A program made the position numbers and the translations under genes. Source: Chelatococcus reniformis (GTDB lineage Bacteria; Pseudomonadota; Alphaproteobacteria; Rhizobiales; Beijerinckiaceae). Taken from it: a stretch of DNA of 64,000 bases. This document shows, one piece after another, positions 25,194 through 35,000 of the stretch. The stretch spans positions 247,036 to 311,035 of the forward strand of contig NZ_BMGG01000003.1 in assembly GCF_014640075.1 (NCBI RefSeq), written 5' to 3'. Every line of letters begins with the position of its first letter. Position 1 is the first letter of the stretch. Under the pieces are notes generated by a model that worked only from the letters and a program-made list of their open reading frames with translations, was not told the origin of the DNA and searched no databases.

Positions 25194-26796
25194 CGAACTG
25201 CTCGCGCAATTGCATCTTCTGGATCTTGCCGGTGGCCGTGTGCGGGATCGCGTCGACGAAGACGACGTCGTCCGGCATCCACCACTTGGCGATCTTGCCC
25301 TGCATGAAATCCAGGATGTCGGCGCGCGTCGGCGAGCGCCCTTCCTTGGGGATGATGATCAGCAGCGGCCGCTCATCCCACTTGGGGTGAGAGATGCCGA
25401 TCACCGCCGCCTCCGCCACGTCCGGGTGGCCGACGGCGAGGTTCTCGATATCGATCGACGAAATCCATTCGCCGCCGGACTTGATCACGTCCTTGGCCCG
25501 GTCGGTGATCTGCATGGCGCCGTAGGGGTCGATGGTGGCCACATCGCCGGTGTCGAAAAAGCCGTCCGCATCGAGGATCTCGCCGCCCTCGCCACGGAAG
25601 TAGGCGCTCGCGACGGCCATGCCGCGCACTTTGAGGCGACCGAACGTCTTGCCATCCCAGGGCAGCGGGTTGTCGGCATCGTCGGTGATCTTCATCTCGA
25701 CGCCGAACGGCGCCGAGCCCTGCTTGGCCTTGAGGTCGAGCAGGGCATCATGGGCGAGCGCCCCATAGTCGGGTTTGATCGACGAGATGCTGCCGACCGG
25801 GCTCATTTCGGTCATGCCCCACGCGTGGGCAACGCTCACGCCATACTGGTTCTCGAAGGCGTCGATCATGGCGCGCGGGCAGGCCGAGCCGCCGATCAGC
25901 ACATGCTTCAGCGAGGAGAGCCTCAGCCCGGTCTTCTCCATGTGCTGCAAAAGCATCAGCCAGACCGTGGGCACGGCTGCGGTCACCGTCACCTGTTCGC
26001 TTTCCAGCAGCTCATAGACCGAGGCGCCGTCGAGTTTCATGCCGGGCATCACCATCTTCGCTCCGGACATGGGGCCGGAGAAGGCGAGCGACCAGCTGTT
26101 GGCATGGAACAGCGGCACGATCGGCAGCACACAGTCGTTGACCGAGAGGTTGAAGGCGTCCGGGGTGACACACATCATGGCGTGCAGCACGTTGGAGCGG
26201 TGCGAATAGACCACGCCCTTCGGATTGCCGGTGGTGCCGGAGGTGTAGCACATGCCGGCGGCCGCGGTTTCCTCCAGAGCCACCCAGCTGAAGTCGCCGT
26301 CGGCCTCGGCGAGCCAGTCCTCGTACGCCACCGCCCCGCGCAGCCGGGTCTGCGGCATATGGGCGGCATCGGTCAGCACGATAAAGCGCGTGATCGTCGG
26401 CAGCCGATCCTGCAGCTTCTCGATCGTCGCGACGAAGGTGAGATCGACGAACAGCAGCTTATCTTCGGCGTGGTTGGCGATATAGACGATCTGCTCCTCG
26501 AACAGCCGCGGATTGATCGTGTGGTAGACGGCGCCGGCGCCGGTGATGCCGTACCACGTCTCGAGGTGGCGGGCCGTGTTCCAGGCGAGAGTCGCCACCC
26601 GGTCGCCGGGGCGGATACCCTCCCGCGCCAGCCGTTGCGCCACCTTGAGCGCCCGATTGCGGATCTCGGCGTAGGTCGTGCGGTGAATCGGGCCCTCGAT
26701 CGAGCGGGTCACGACCTCGCGAGCGCCGTGCTGGATCGCCGCGTGGTCGATGACCCGGTGAATCAGCAGCGGCCAATCCTGCATCATGCCTTGCAT
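25162..26796 (-). CDS. Acyl-CoA ligase (AMP-binding; DmdB-like/long-chain type)
   Basis: 544 residues. The adenylation motifs are complete: '[16 protein letters not shown]' (P-loop), '[10 protein letters not shown]' (A5), '[11 protein letters not shown]' (A7), '[14 protein letters not shown]' (A8) and '[12 protein letters not shown]' with the catalytic Lys. It activates a carboxylic acid to its CoA thioester. The N-terminus '[16 protein letters not shown]' and overall length resemble the methylmercaptopropionate/long-chain ligase subgroup; the substrate cannot be fixed by eye. It is divergent from a MarR regulator, which probably controls it. Confidence 0.88.
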   Translation of the reverse strand: MQGMMQDWPLLIHRVIDHAAIQHGAREVVTRSIEGPIHRTTYAEIRNRALKVAQRLAREGIRPGDRVATLAWNTARHLETWYGITGAGAVYHTINPRLFEEQIVYIANHAEDKLLFVDLTFVATIEKLQDRLPTITRFIVLTDAAHMPQTRLRGAVAYEDWLAEADGDFSWVALEETAAAGMCYTSGTTGNPKGVVYSHRSNVLHAMMCVTPDAFNLSVNDCVLPIVPLFHANSWSLAFSGPMSGAKMVMPGMKLDGASVYELLESEQVTVTAAVPTVWLMLLQHMEKTGLRLSSLKHVLIGGSACPRAMIDAFENQYGVSVAHAWGMTEMSPVGSISSIKPDYGALAHDALLDLKAKQGSAPFGVEMKITDDADNPLPWDGKTFGRLKVRGMAVASAYFRGEGGEILDADGFFDTGDVATIDPYGAMQITDRAKDVIKSGGEWISSIDIENLAVGHPDVAEAAVIGISHPKWDERPLLIIIPKEGRSPTRADILDFMQGKIAKWWMPDDVVFVDAIPHTATGKIQKMQLREQFGAYRLPDAAA

Positions 26797-26979
26797 GGAA
26801 ACCTCCCCTCCGCACAGCGGACCGTGGCCGGACCATAGCGGCAGCCTGCGAGACCTGCCAAGCGATTCTACACCGTTTTTCCGCGCGTTGTCCCAAGCTT
26901 CTCAACAGGTTGTCAGATCCGCCGGGCTGGCCGGGGCATCGCCGCGACGTGCGGGTTTGCACCTGCCTCCGGGGTTTGC

Positions 26980-27001
26980 GATAGTTTGCATCTAAACGAT
27001 C
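26980..27001. promoter_or_regulatory. Candidate MarR operator
   Basis: An imperfect palindrome, GATAGTTT-GCATCT-AAACGATC, lies 28 bp before the marR-type gene, in the 232-bp region divergent from the acyl-CoA ligase. One mismatch per arm. The role is inferred from position and size. Confidence 0.45.
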
Positions 27002-27028
27002 ATCCTTCACCGCCGCACGAGACCGCCC

Positions 27029-27553
27029 ATGGCCCTGGAGGGCGCTTCCAGACACGACCGCCGCGCCGCCGATACGGCCCCCAAGCCGCTGGCGGCACCG
27101 GACGCGCTGCGCGTCTGGCTGCGCTTCGTGCGGCTGAATCGTCGGCTGCACGGCGCCATGACCGCCGAGCTCAAGGCCGCTCGGCTCTCCATCTCGCAGT
27201 TCGATCTGCTGTCGACGCTGAGCGAAGCCGAGGGGTTGAGTCAGCAGGATCTGGCCGACCGGCTTTACGTCACCAAGGGCAACGTCTCCGGCCTCGTCGA
27301 CCGCCTGGTGGCCAGCGGCCTGGTGGAGCGCCGCCCGCTGGCCGGGGACCGGCGCTCGCACGCGCTATGCCTGACGGCGTTGGGCCGGGAGACGGTCGGG
27401 CGCGGCCTCGCCATCCAGCGCACCTACGTGTCACGCACCCTGGGGGCGCTGGCCCCGGCCGATATTGCCGCGCTCGATCGCGTGCTCGGCGCCTGGCGTG
27501 ACCGCCTGAGGCAAGATGGCAGCGGGAGCGGACGCAAGTCCAAGGGTGGCTGA
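27029..27553 (+). CDS. MarR-family transcriptional regulator
   Basis: 174 residues. A winged helix-turn-helix lies at about 55-125: 'LSISQFDLLSTLSEAEGLSQ', 'RLYVTKGNVSGLVDRLVASG' and the wing 'ERRPLAGDRRSHALCLT'. Both ends are helical for dimerisation. MarR proteins repress nearby genes until a small, often aromatic or acyl, ligand binds. The divergent acyl-CoA ligase is the natural candidate target. Confidence 0.9.
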   Translation: MALEGASRHDRRAADTAPKPLAAPDALRVWLRFVRLNRRLHGAMTAELKAARLSISQFDLLSTLSEAEGLSQQDLADRLYVTKGNVSGLVDRLVASGLVERRPLAGDRRSHALCLTALGRETVGRGLAIQRTYVSRTLGALAPADIAALDRVLGAWRDRLRQDGSGSGRKSKGG

Positions 27554-27675
27554 GGCAGGCCTCCGGGCGCGCCGCGTCGGCTCGCGGCGCAGGGCCGTAA
27601 CGGCCGCGACCGGCTCGTGCGTGATCCCAGAAAGTGGATGCCGATGTCGGACAAGATCATGCTCAGGAGAAAGGC

Positions 27676-27714
27676 TTAGAGCGGCATGATTCGAAGAAAA
27701 ATCATCCGCTCTAA
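27676..27714. repeat. Palindromic element at the 3' end of the STING-domain gene
   Basis: TTAGAGCGGCATGATT (27676-27691) pairs with AATCATCCGCTCTAA (27700-27714) with one bulge. The 'AGAGCGG...CCGCTCT' ends belong to the dispersed palindromic elements seen elsewhere in the window. Its right edge contains the TAG stop of the STING gene (27711-27713). It can act as that gene's terminator. Confidence 0.7.
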
Positions 27715-28895
27715 GCCGCGATCACGCCGAGCTCGCGCAGCGTTTCCCCCAGGTGGCCCATGCGCGTCACGACCGCCTTCTTGTCGGGCCACGCCGTTTG
27801 AGCTTCCAGGCGCAGTTGCATAGCGCGCTCGAAGCTGCCGAGCAGGGCAAACAGCTTGCGCTGATGGCGTTCCGCCTGGCCGCTGTGCCTTTGACAAAAC
27901 ACGCTGTAGCGGCGGGTCTGACCGAGCGCGTAGACGAGGCTCGGGATCTCGACGACGGTGACGGGCGAGGCGAGGCTGCCATCGGCGCGAGCAAGGAAGC
28001 CGGTGCGGAAGGCCTTCGCGCCCCTCGCCCGGACGATGCGCTGCTCGATATGCAGGCCGCAGGCATCGAGCAGTTCCGCGAGACGCTTGCAGTCCTCCTC
28101 GTAGCAGGTCATGTCCGCGGGTGGCAGCACGCCGATGTAGCGGTCGATCGCGACCTGCATCCGGGTGGCGGGTCCGCCGGGGTCGGTCTTCGACGGCGGC
28201 CTCTCCACATGGCACGGCCCGGAGAAAAAGCCCTTCTCGCCGACAAACTGGCCGACTGCGCCCATGTAGTACGCCGCCGCCAGGCCCTCCGGGCCCGCGC
28301 TGTCGACGATCGGCCTCCGGAAATGGTCGCTGGCGGCGCGGCTCGTGTAGGCATCGAGCGCGGTAGCGGCTTCGACGAAGCGCTGGCGCGGCAGGACCGT
28401 ATCCCGGACCGCGACGAACGGCGCAATGAAATCCCTCAGCGCCTCCTCCAGCCGCAGGCCGAATTTGTGCTCGACCAGCTTGTAGCGCCCCCTGGTGCGA
28501 CCGGGATTGACGGCAAACCCCGGCACGACCTTGAGATCCTTGCCGTAGAACGGAAGCTCGCGCCCAGGCGTGACGAGGATATGGGGCACGCCGAGCGCGT
28601 GCAGCATGCCGATTTCGTAGGCGGCATCCGCCTCGCGGTCGCCGAGGTTCACCACGACCAGATCGGCGTCCTCGATGCCGCCGACGACGGTGGCGACCGG
28701 CGCGCCCGTGCCGTGGGCCTGTAGCCTGGATACGTTGAACGCCTCACCCGGAAAGGCGCCCGCCAGCCGGCGGGTGATATCGACGACAGCCTTCTTGAGC
28801 ACCCGTGTCGGTACGAGATCCGCTTCGTCCTTTTCACCCGTCGGGCCAAGGATCACAATCTCGATCGGCTCCTGACGAAGTCTCGATTCAAGCAT
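27711..28895 (-). CDS. STING-domain protein with N-terminal deoxyribosyltransferase/TIR-like domain
   Basis: 394 residues from ATG 28895, with GGGGA 7 nt upstream; a GTG two codons earlier is too close to that site. Residues 10-125 look like a nucleoside 2-deoxyribosyltransferase/TIR-like fold: '[17 protein letters not shown]', '[20 protein letters not shown]' with Glu94 at the usual catalytic-Glu position, then 'GVPHILVT'. Residues 200-365 follow the STING cyclic-dinucleotide-binding pattern: helix '[16 protein letters not shown]' (compare GLAWSYYIG in human STING), strand '[11 protein letters not shown]', and '[20 protein letters not shown]' (compare bacterial STING DIPSTLSTI), then a long helix. 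Bacterial STING binds c-di-GMP and activates a fused effector, in known cases a TIR NADase or membrane domain. The gene is monocistronic, divergent from glutaminase, with no CD-NTase in the window. The family match is by eye. Confidence 0.78.
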   Translation of the reverse strand: MLESRLRQEPIEIVILGPTGEKDEADLVPTRVLKKAVVDITRRLAGAFPGEAFNVSRLQAHGTGAPVATVVGGIEDADLVVVNLGDREADAAYEIGMLHALGVPHILVTPGRELPFYGKDLKVVPGFAVNPGRTRGRYKLVEHKFGLRLEEALRDFIAPFVAVRDTVLPRQRFVEAATALDAYTSRAASDHFRRPIVDSAGPEGLAAAYYMGAVGQFVGEKGFFSGPCHVERPPSKTDPGGPATRMQVAIDRYIGVLPPADMTCYEEDCKRLAELLDACGLHIEQRIVRARGAKAFRTGFLARADGSLASPVTVVEIPSLVYALGQTRRYSVFCQRHSGQAERHQRKLFALLGSFERAMQLRLEAQTAWPDKKAVVTRMGHLGETLRELGVIAA

Positions 28896-29070
28896 CGGCA
28901 CGTCCCCCGCAATCGATTCCCAAGAACTAAAGCGGACGCGGAATTATTGCAATGCAGCGAAAAGCGGGAGCATCTCAAGTCCGCCCGGTGGGAGACTGGG
29001 CCGGCCGGCTGCGTCGCTGGCCTGGGATCTGCCTGAGATCTGGCGCTCCCGTATTCCCACCCCAGACAAA

Positions 29071-30012
29071 ATGAGCAAGCCCGTGCCCGATCTTGACCGC
29101 GTCGTGAAGGAAATCGCCGAGGAGATGCGCGCGCGCGCCGATCGCGGCGCGGTCGCCAGCTATATCCCGGAGCTGGCCCGGGTCGACGCAGGCGCCTTCG
29201 GCCTCGCCGTCGTGGACGCCGATGGCCACGTCGCGGCGGGCGGCGATGCCGACACGCCGTTCTCGATCCAGAGCATCTCCAAGGTCTTCACGCTCACCCT
29301 GGCGCTCGGCAAGTTCGGCGACCGCGTGTGGCAGCGGGTCGGCCGCGAGCCCTCGGGAAGCCCCTTCAATTCCATCGTCCAGCTCGAGCGCGAGCGCGGC
29401 ATCCCGCGCAACCCCTTCATCAACGCCGGCGCCATCGCCATCACCGACCTGATCCTGTCGGGCCATCAACCGCGCGAGGTGCTGGGCGAGATCCTCCGCT
29501 TCCTGCAGTTCCTCGCCGGCGACCCATCGATTTCCATCGACGAAGCGGTGGCGGCGTCCGAGCAGCGCACCGGCTTCCGCAACGCAGCTCTGGCCAACTA
29601 CATGAAGTCATTCGGGGTGATGGACAATCCGGTAGACTTTACGCTCGGCGTCTACTTCCATCACTGCGCCATCGCCATGTCGTGCCGGCAGTTGGCCATG
29701 GCCGGACGCTTCCTTGCCCTATCCGGCCGAAACCCGGCAACCGGCCATGCGGTGGTGCAAGCCGAGCGGGCCAAGCGCATCAACGCCATCATGCTGACCT
29801 GTGGCCACTATGACGGGTCCGGCGAGTTCGCCTATCGCGTCGGCTTGCCCGGCAAGAGCGGCGTCGGCGGCGGGATCCTGGCGATCGCGCCCGGCAAGGC
29901 CTCCATCGCCGTGTGGTCGCCAGGCCTGGACGCGGCCGGCAACTCCCATCTCGGGCGCGTCGCGCTCGAAGCGCTGACCAAGCGGTTGGGCTGGTCGGTC
30001 TTCGGCGCCTGA
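29071..30012 (+). CDS. glsA: Glutaminase
   Basis: 313 residues, typical of bacterial GlsA. It hydrolyses glutamine to glutamate and ammonia. The Ser-Lys dyad is Ser68-x-x-Lys71 in '[12 protein letters not shown]'. Other family blocks are '[14 protein letters not shown]', '[14 protein letters not shown]', '[20 protein letters not shown]' and 'GVGGGILAI'. It is cytoplasmic. It starts 175 bp from the divergent STING gene and lies a few hundred bases before glutamine synthetase II, so glutamine turnover genes cluster here. Confidence 0.95.
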   Translation: MSKPVPDLDRVVKEIAEEMRARADRGAVASYIPELARVDAGAFGLAVVDADGHVAAGGDADTPFSIQSISKVFTLTLALGKFGDRVWQRVGREPSGSPFNSIVQLERERGIPRNPFINAGAIAITDLILSGHQPREVLGEILRFLQFLAGDPSISIDEAVAASEQRTGFRNAALANYMKSFGVMDNPVDFTLGVYFHHCAIAMSCRQLAMAGRFLALSGRNPATGHAVVQAERAKRINAIMLTCGHYDGSGEFAYRVGLPGKSGVGGGILAIAPGKASIAVWSPGLDAAGNSHLGRVALEALTKRLGWSVFGA

Positions 30013-30224
30013 CAGTCACCGTGGATCGATCCGACAGGGATGAGTTCTGCGTCGTAGCGATGGGCGGCGATCACAGCGCTCGTCGCTTCGCTTGAATTGC
30101 GACGCCCGCGGTCTGGCCGGCGAAGTCAGCCGTCCACGTCAGCGTCCGGCTTCATGAGCGACGATGGCTGGGCGCAACCGGGGTCCGTCCAGCCGAATGG
30201 CCATCGAGCATGCGCATGGTCCGC

Positions 30225-30422
30225 TCAGCTCTTGCGGCTGCGGTCAGCCTCTTGCATGGCCGCCTCGTGATACCAGCCGCTGCCCGCTGCAATCGCCGGC
30301 GTGGACGCGGGGGTCGGCTCGGCCGCGCTGCGTGTCTCGTCGCGGCGACGGGCGAGCACCGCCCGCCCCCCGAGGGGGAACTGGTAGATCTGCGCCGAGG
30401 GGCGCTCGAAACCGGTAGTCAT
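30225..30422 (-). CDS. DUF2735 small protein
   Basis: 65 residues starting MTTGFERPSAQIYQFPLGG. The segments 'AQIYQFPLGGRAVL' and the C-terminal 'GSGWYHEAAMQEA' are characteristic of DUF2735, which in Hyphomicrobiales lies beside the GSII gene, as here (divergent, 480 bp from glnII). Its function is unknown; the repeated linkage suggests a role in nitrogen status or GSII control. Confidence 0.78.
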   Translation of the reverse strand: MTTGFERPSAQIYQFPLGGRAVLARRRDETRSAAEPTPASTPAIAAGSGWYHEAAMQEADRSRKS

Positions 30423-30904
30423 TAGCCTGCCTCTCTCACTGGGAATTCGGGCGCTGCGGCTCCGTGCACAACAACCCTAGCAGCGGCAACTATGTTCTGC
30501 AGCAGGCTTATGCAACGAGCCTTACTCAATTTCGCCGAATGAATACATTATGTGCAGCTCATTTCTTGCATATTTGAAAAGCATCCGCTCCAGAATCGCG
30601 TTTTTCTGCTTGTTCTGAGCGCAGCGTCCTGCATTTGAACGACAAATATGCAGTATGCCTAATTGATAGGCTGAAAGACCGCCCTCACAACGCCGGGCCG
30701 CGGCGCGCACACCGCGTAGCCCGGCCCAGATCAACGGTCTATGCCGGAACGGCCAATGCGAAGCCGTTGTTCCGCCGCGCCCGGCGCAAGGCTGGCACGC
30801 TCCATGCTTGCGAGGCGGCAGGTCGGCGGCCGGCGTGCGCCTTGGGGCCGAGCGCACATCGGGACGTCCATCACACTTCGCTTACACGTACGAGAGAACC
30901 GCAG
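30423..30904. other. Long control region of glnII/DUF2735
   Basis: 482 bp, AT-rich in its left half. TGCATATTTG near 30573 recurs inverted as CAAATATGCA near 30644, and CTGCAT/ATGCAG flank 30632-30655; these may be activator sites. A sigma-54 promoter (separate entry) lies about 110 bp before glnII. No NtrC consensus site could be confirmed by eye. Confidence 0.5.
30793..30808 (+). promoter_or_regulatory. Sigma-54 promoter of glnII
   Basis: TGGCACGCTCCATGCT matches the -24/-12 consensus TGGCACG-N4-TTGC with one mismatch. The GG at 30794-30795 and the GC at 30806-30807 are 12 bp apart, the required spacing. Transcription would start near 30819, giving a leader of about 85 nt. NtrC-dependent glnII promoters are established in rhizobia. 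Confidence 0.7.
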
Positions 30905-31945
30905 ATGACGAAATACAAGCTCGAGTATATCTGGCTGGACGGCTATACGCCCGTCCCCAATCTGCGCGGGAAAACGCAGATCAAGGAATACGGTAGCTTC
31001 CCGACGCTCGAGCAACTGCCGCTGTGGGGCTTCGATGGCAGCTCCACGCAGCAGGCGGAGGGGCGCAGCTCCGACTGCGTGCTGAAGCCGGTCCGCGTGT
31101 TCCCCGACAGCCAGCGCACCAACGGTGTTCTCGTCATGTGCGAGGTGATGATGCCCGACGGCGTCACCCCGCACCCCTCCAACAAGCGCGCCACCATCCT
31201 CGACGACGAGGGCGCCTGGTTCGGCTTCGAGCAGGAGTACTTCTTCTACAAGAACGGCCGCCCGCTCGGCTTTCCCGAGAGTGGCTACCCGGCGCCGCAG
31301 GGCCCCTATTACACCGGCGTCGGCTACAGCAAGGTCGGCGACGTGGCGCGCCAGATCGTCGAGGAGCACCTCGACGCCTGCCTCGCCTCCGGCATCAACC
31401 ACGAAGGGATCAACGCCGAGGTGGCCAAGGGCCAGTGGGAGTTCCAGATCTTCGGCAAGGGCTCCAAGCGTGCCGCCGACGAGATGTGGATGGCCCGCTA
31501 CCTCCTGGAGCGGCTCGCCGAAAAGTACGGGGTCGACATCGAGTGGCACTGCAAGCCGCTGGGCGACACCGATTGGAACGGCTCGGGCATGCACTGCAAC
31601 TTCTCGACGAAGTTCATGCGCGAAGTCGGCGGCAAAGCCTATTTCGAAGCTTTGATGGGCGCCTTCGAAACGAACCTCGAGGACCATATCTCGGTCTACG
31701 GGCCGGACAACCACATGCGCCTCACCGGCAAGCACGAGACGGCTCCGTGGAACAAGTTCTCCTACGGCGTGGCCGACCGCGGCGCCTCGATCCGCGTGCC
31801 CCATAGCTTCATCAAGAACGACTACAAGGGCTACCTGGAAGACCGCCGGCCGAACTCACAGGGCGACCCGTACCAGATCGCCTCGCAGGTGCTGAAGACC
31901 ATTGCGACGGTGCCGACCGACGCCAAGGACGCGGCTGCGGCGTAA
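30905..31945 (+). CDS. glnII: Glutamine synthetase, type II (GSII)
   Basis: 346 residues, the short eukaryotic-like GSII form and not the 470-residue GSI. It makes glutamine from glutamate, ammonia and ATP. Visible blocks are 'LEYIWLDGYTPVPNLRGKTQ', 'LPLWGFDGSSTQQAEG', 'AWFGFEQEYFFYKNGRPLG' with metal-binding Glu, 'INHEGINAEVAKGQWEFQ' and 'TGKHETAPWNKFSYGVADRG'. The start follows GAGAG. Expression is probably nitrogen-controlled through the sigma-54 promoter upstream. Confidence 0.97.
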   Translation: MTKYKLEYIWLDGYTPVPNLRGKTQIKEYGSFPTLEQLPLWGFDGSSTQQAEGRSSDCVLKPVRVFPDSQRTNGVLVMCEVMMPDGVTPHPSNKRATILDDEGAWFGFEQEYFFYKNGRPLGFPESGYPAPQGPYYTGVGYSKVGDVARQIVEEHLDACLASGINHEGINAEVAKGQWEFQIFGKGSKRAADEMWMARYLLERLAEKYGVDIEWHCKPLGDTDWNGSGMHCNFSTKFMREVGGKAYFEALMGAFETNLEDHISVYGPDNHMRLTGKHETAPWNKFSYGVADRGASIRVPHSFIKNDYKGYLEDRRPNSQGDPYQIASQVLKTIATVPTDAKDAAAA

Positions 31946-31972
31946 GCCCCTTCAGCGTTTCTCTCGGCGCAC

Positions 31973-32006
31973 GGAGCCCGGAGCGATCCGGGCTCCTTTC
32001 TTTTTC
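31973..32006 (+). terminator. Factor-independent terminator of glnII
   Basis: GGAGCCCGG (31973-31981) and CCGGGCTCC (31988-31996) form a perfect 9-bp stem with a 6-nt loop followed by TTTCTTTTT, 28 bp after the glnII stop codon. Confidence 0.92.
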
Positions 32007-32068
32007 ATCGGTCCCAGAGCCAACCGAGCCCGCTCTCGGCCCCGCTGGGGTGTCCGCACCGGGACGGC

Positions 32069-35000
32069 TCAGGCGCCGGTCGGGCCCGTCGTCTCGCTCG
32101 GTCGCGGCTGCCTCGCTGCCGTCAGGGTCGATCCGCCGGCCTTGCGCAGGACGAGCAGGCGGATCGTGACGTAGAAGACCGGCGTCAGGAACAGGCCGAA
32201 GAACGTCACGCCCAGCATGCCCGAGAACACCGCGACGCCGAGCGCCTGCCGCATCTCGGCGCCCGGGCCGGTCGCGATGGCGAGCGGCACGACGCCCAGG
32301 ATGAAGGCGAACGCCGTCATGAGGATCGGCCGCAGCCGCAGGCGGCAGGCCTCCACGACAGCCTCGACCGGCCCGACGCCGTCGCGCGCCTCGATATCGC
32401 GGGCGAACTCGACGATGAGGATGGCGTTCTTGGCCGCGAGCCCAACGAGCACGACAAGGCCGATCTGGGTGAGGATGTTGTTGTCCTGCCCGCGGATCAT
32501 CACGCCGATGAGGGCTGACAGCACGCTCATCGGCACGATCAGGATGATAGCGAAGGGCAGCGACCAACTCTCGTATTGGGCCGCCAGCACGAGGAAGACG
32601 AACAGCACGGACAGCCCGAAGATGAAGATCGCGAGATTTCCGGTTCCGCGCTCCTGGAAGGCCAGTTCGGTCCAATCGTAGCCGATCCCGGGAGGGAGCG
32701 TCGCCTTGGCCAAGGTCTCGACCGTGTCGAGCGCGGCGCCGGACGACACTCCCGTCGCCGGCGTACCTTGCAGCGGCACCGACGTGTACATGTTGTAGTG
32801 CTGCACCAGATCGGGGCCCGACACCTCCTTGACCTCGACGAGCGTGCCGAGGGGTACGAGCGCCCCCGTCGCCGAACGCACGCGCAGCCGGTTGATATCC
32901 TCCTGGTCCAGGCGGAAGCGCTGGTCGGCCTGGGCCCGGACCTGGTAGACGCGGCCAAATGCGTTGAAGTCGTTCACATACGCAGTGCCGAGGTTGTTCT
33001 GCAGCGTTTGGAAGATGTTGCCGACCGGCACGTTCAGCATCCGGGCCTTCTGACGGTCGAGCGCCAGGAAGATCTGCGGCGTTGCCGCCGAGAACGTCGT
33101 GAATACGCCCGCCAGGTTCTTGTCGGCCCGGGCCCGGCCCATCAGGTCGTAGGTGGCGGCCAGGACGCGCTCGACCTCGGCACCGTTGCGCTCCTGGAGC
33201 TGCAGCTTAAAGCCGCCGGCGTTGCCGATGCCGCGGACTGGCGGCGGCGGAATGGCGATGATGAAGGCCTCTTCGATCTCCTGCATCCGGCCGAAGATAT
33301 CCTTGATGATCTTGTCCGCCGTCAGCCCCTCCTTGACGCGCTCATCGAACGGCTTGAAGGGCAGGAAGACGGCGGCCGCGTTGGTGGCGTTGGTGAAGGT
33401 CGCGCCGGAGAAGCCCGCGAAAGCGACCGCATTGGCCACCCCGGGGGTCTTGAGCGCGATCTCCTGGACGCGCTTGGTCACCGCGTCGGTGCGAGCCAGC
33501 GAGGCGCCGTCGGGGAGCTGAATGACGGTGATCGCGTAGCCCTGGTCCAGCGTCGGGATGAAGCCGCGCGGCACGGCGTTGGCGATCCACACCGTCCCGG
33601 CGAGCAGCCCGACATAGATGGGCAGCACGATGAGCTTGCGCCGCACAACCACGCCGACGGCCTTGGCGTAGCCCGACGAGGTGCGGTCGAAGCCGCGGTT
33701 GAATAGATCCGCGCCCCGGCCGAGAAATCCGAAGAGCCCACGTCGGCGCGTTTGGCGATGCTCGTGACCCTTCAGCAGGATGGCGCCGAGCGCTGGTGAC
33801 AACGTCAGCGAGACGAAGCAGGAGATGAGCGTCGACACCGCGATCGTCAACGCGAACTGGCGATAGAACTGCCCGGTGATGCCGGGGATGAAGGCCGTCG
33901 GGATGAACACCGCGGCCAGCACGAGCGCGATGGCCAGCACGGCCGAGCCCACCTCGTCCATGGTTTTGTGGGCGGCGTCGCGCGGCGACAACCCCTCGGC
34001 GATGTTGCGTTCGATGTTCTCGACCACGACGATCGCATCGTCGACCACGATGCCGATCGCCAGAACGAGGCCGAACAGGGTGAGGTTGTTCAAGGTGAAG
34101 CCGAGCGCCGCGAGCGCGGCAAAGGTGCCGATCAGCGAGACCGGAATGGCGATGATCGGAATGATCGCCGTTCGCCACGACTGCAGGAAGACGATGACCA
34201 CGATGACCACGAGCGCCAGCGCTTCGTAGAGCGTCTTGTAGACCTCGCGCACGGATTCCGCGATGAACTCCGTCGGATTGTACACGACGGTGTAGTCGAG
34301 ACCGCGCGGAAACTCCTGCTTGAGCTGCCGCATCTTGGCGTTGATCTGCTCGGCCGCCTGCAGCGCATTGGTGTTTGGCCGCTGGAAGATCGCCAGCGCC
34401 ACCGCCGGCTTCCCGCTCAAGTAGGAATTGGTGAAATAATCCTGGGCACCGAGCTCGACGCGCCCGATATCGCGCAGGCGCACGAGCCTGCCGTCGTCGG
34501 TCGCGCGCACGATGATACCGGCGAACTCGCGAGGGTCCTGGAAGCGGCCCTGCGTCGTCACCGTGAGCTGGAAGGCGAGGCTGTTTGGCGCCGGCTCCTG
34601 GCCCAGGGCGCCGCCGGAGACCTGGACGTTCTGCTCCTGCACGGCGGCGACCACGTCGCTCGAGGTCATGCCGAACGCCGCGAGCTTGTCGGGATCGAGC
34701 CAGATCCGCATCGAATACTGCCGCTCGCCGAAGATGGAGATGTCGCCGACCCCGTCCAGCCGGAGCAGTTCGTCGCGCACGTTGTTGCGGGCATAGTTCG
34801 AGACGTAGAGCTGGTCGAAGGTCTCGTCGGGCGAGAGCATGTGCACGACCATCATCAGGTCCGGCGAGGCCTTCAGCGTGGTGATGCCGAGGCGCGTCAC
34901 GTCCTGTGGCAGGCGCGGGGTGGCGATCGCCACCCGGTTCTGGGTCAGCACTTGCGCCTTGTCGAGGTCGGTGCCCAGCTTGAACGTGACGGTGAGTTGC

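Noticed and set aside
27711-28895. Reading this gene as an ordinary nucleoside deoxyribosyltransferase or as part of the MarR/ligase unit
   Set aside because: The second half has no place in those enzymes and matches the STING pattern; the gene is transcribed towards MarR and separated from the ligase.
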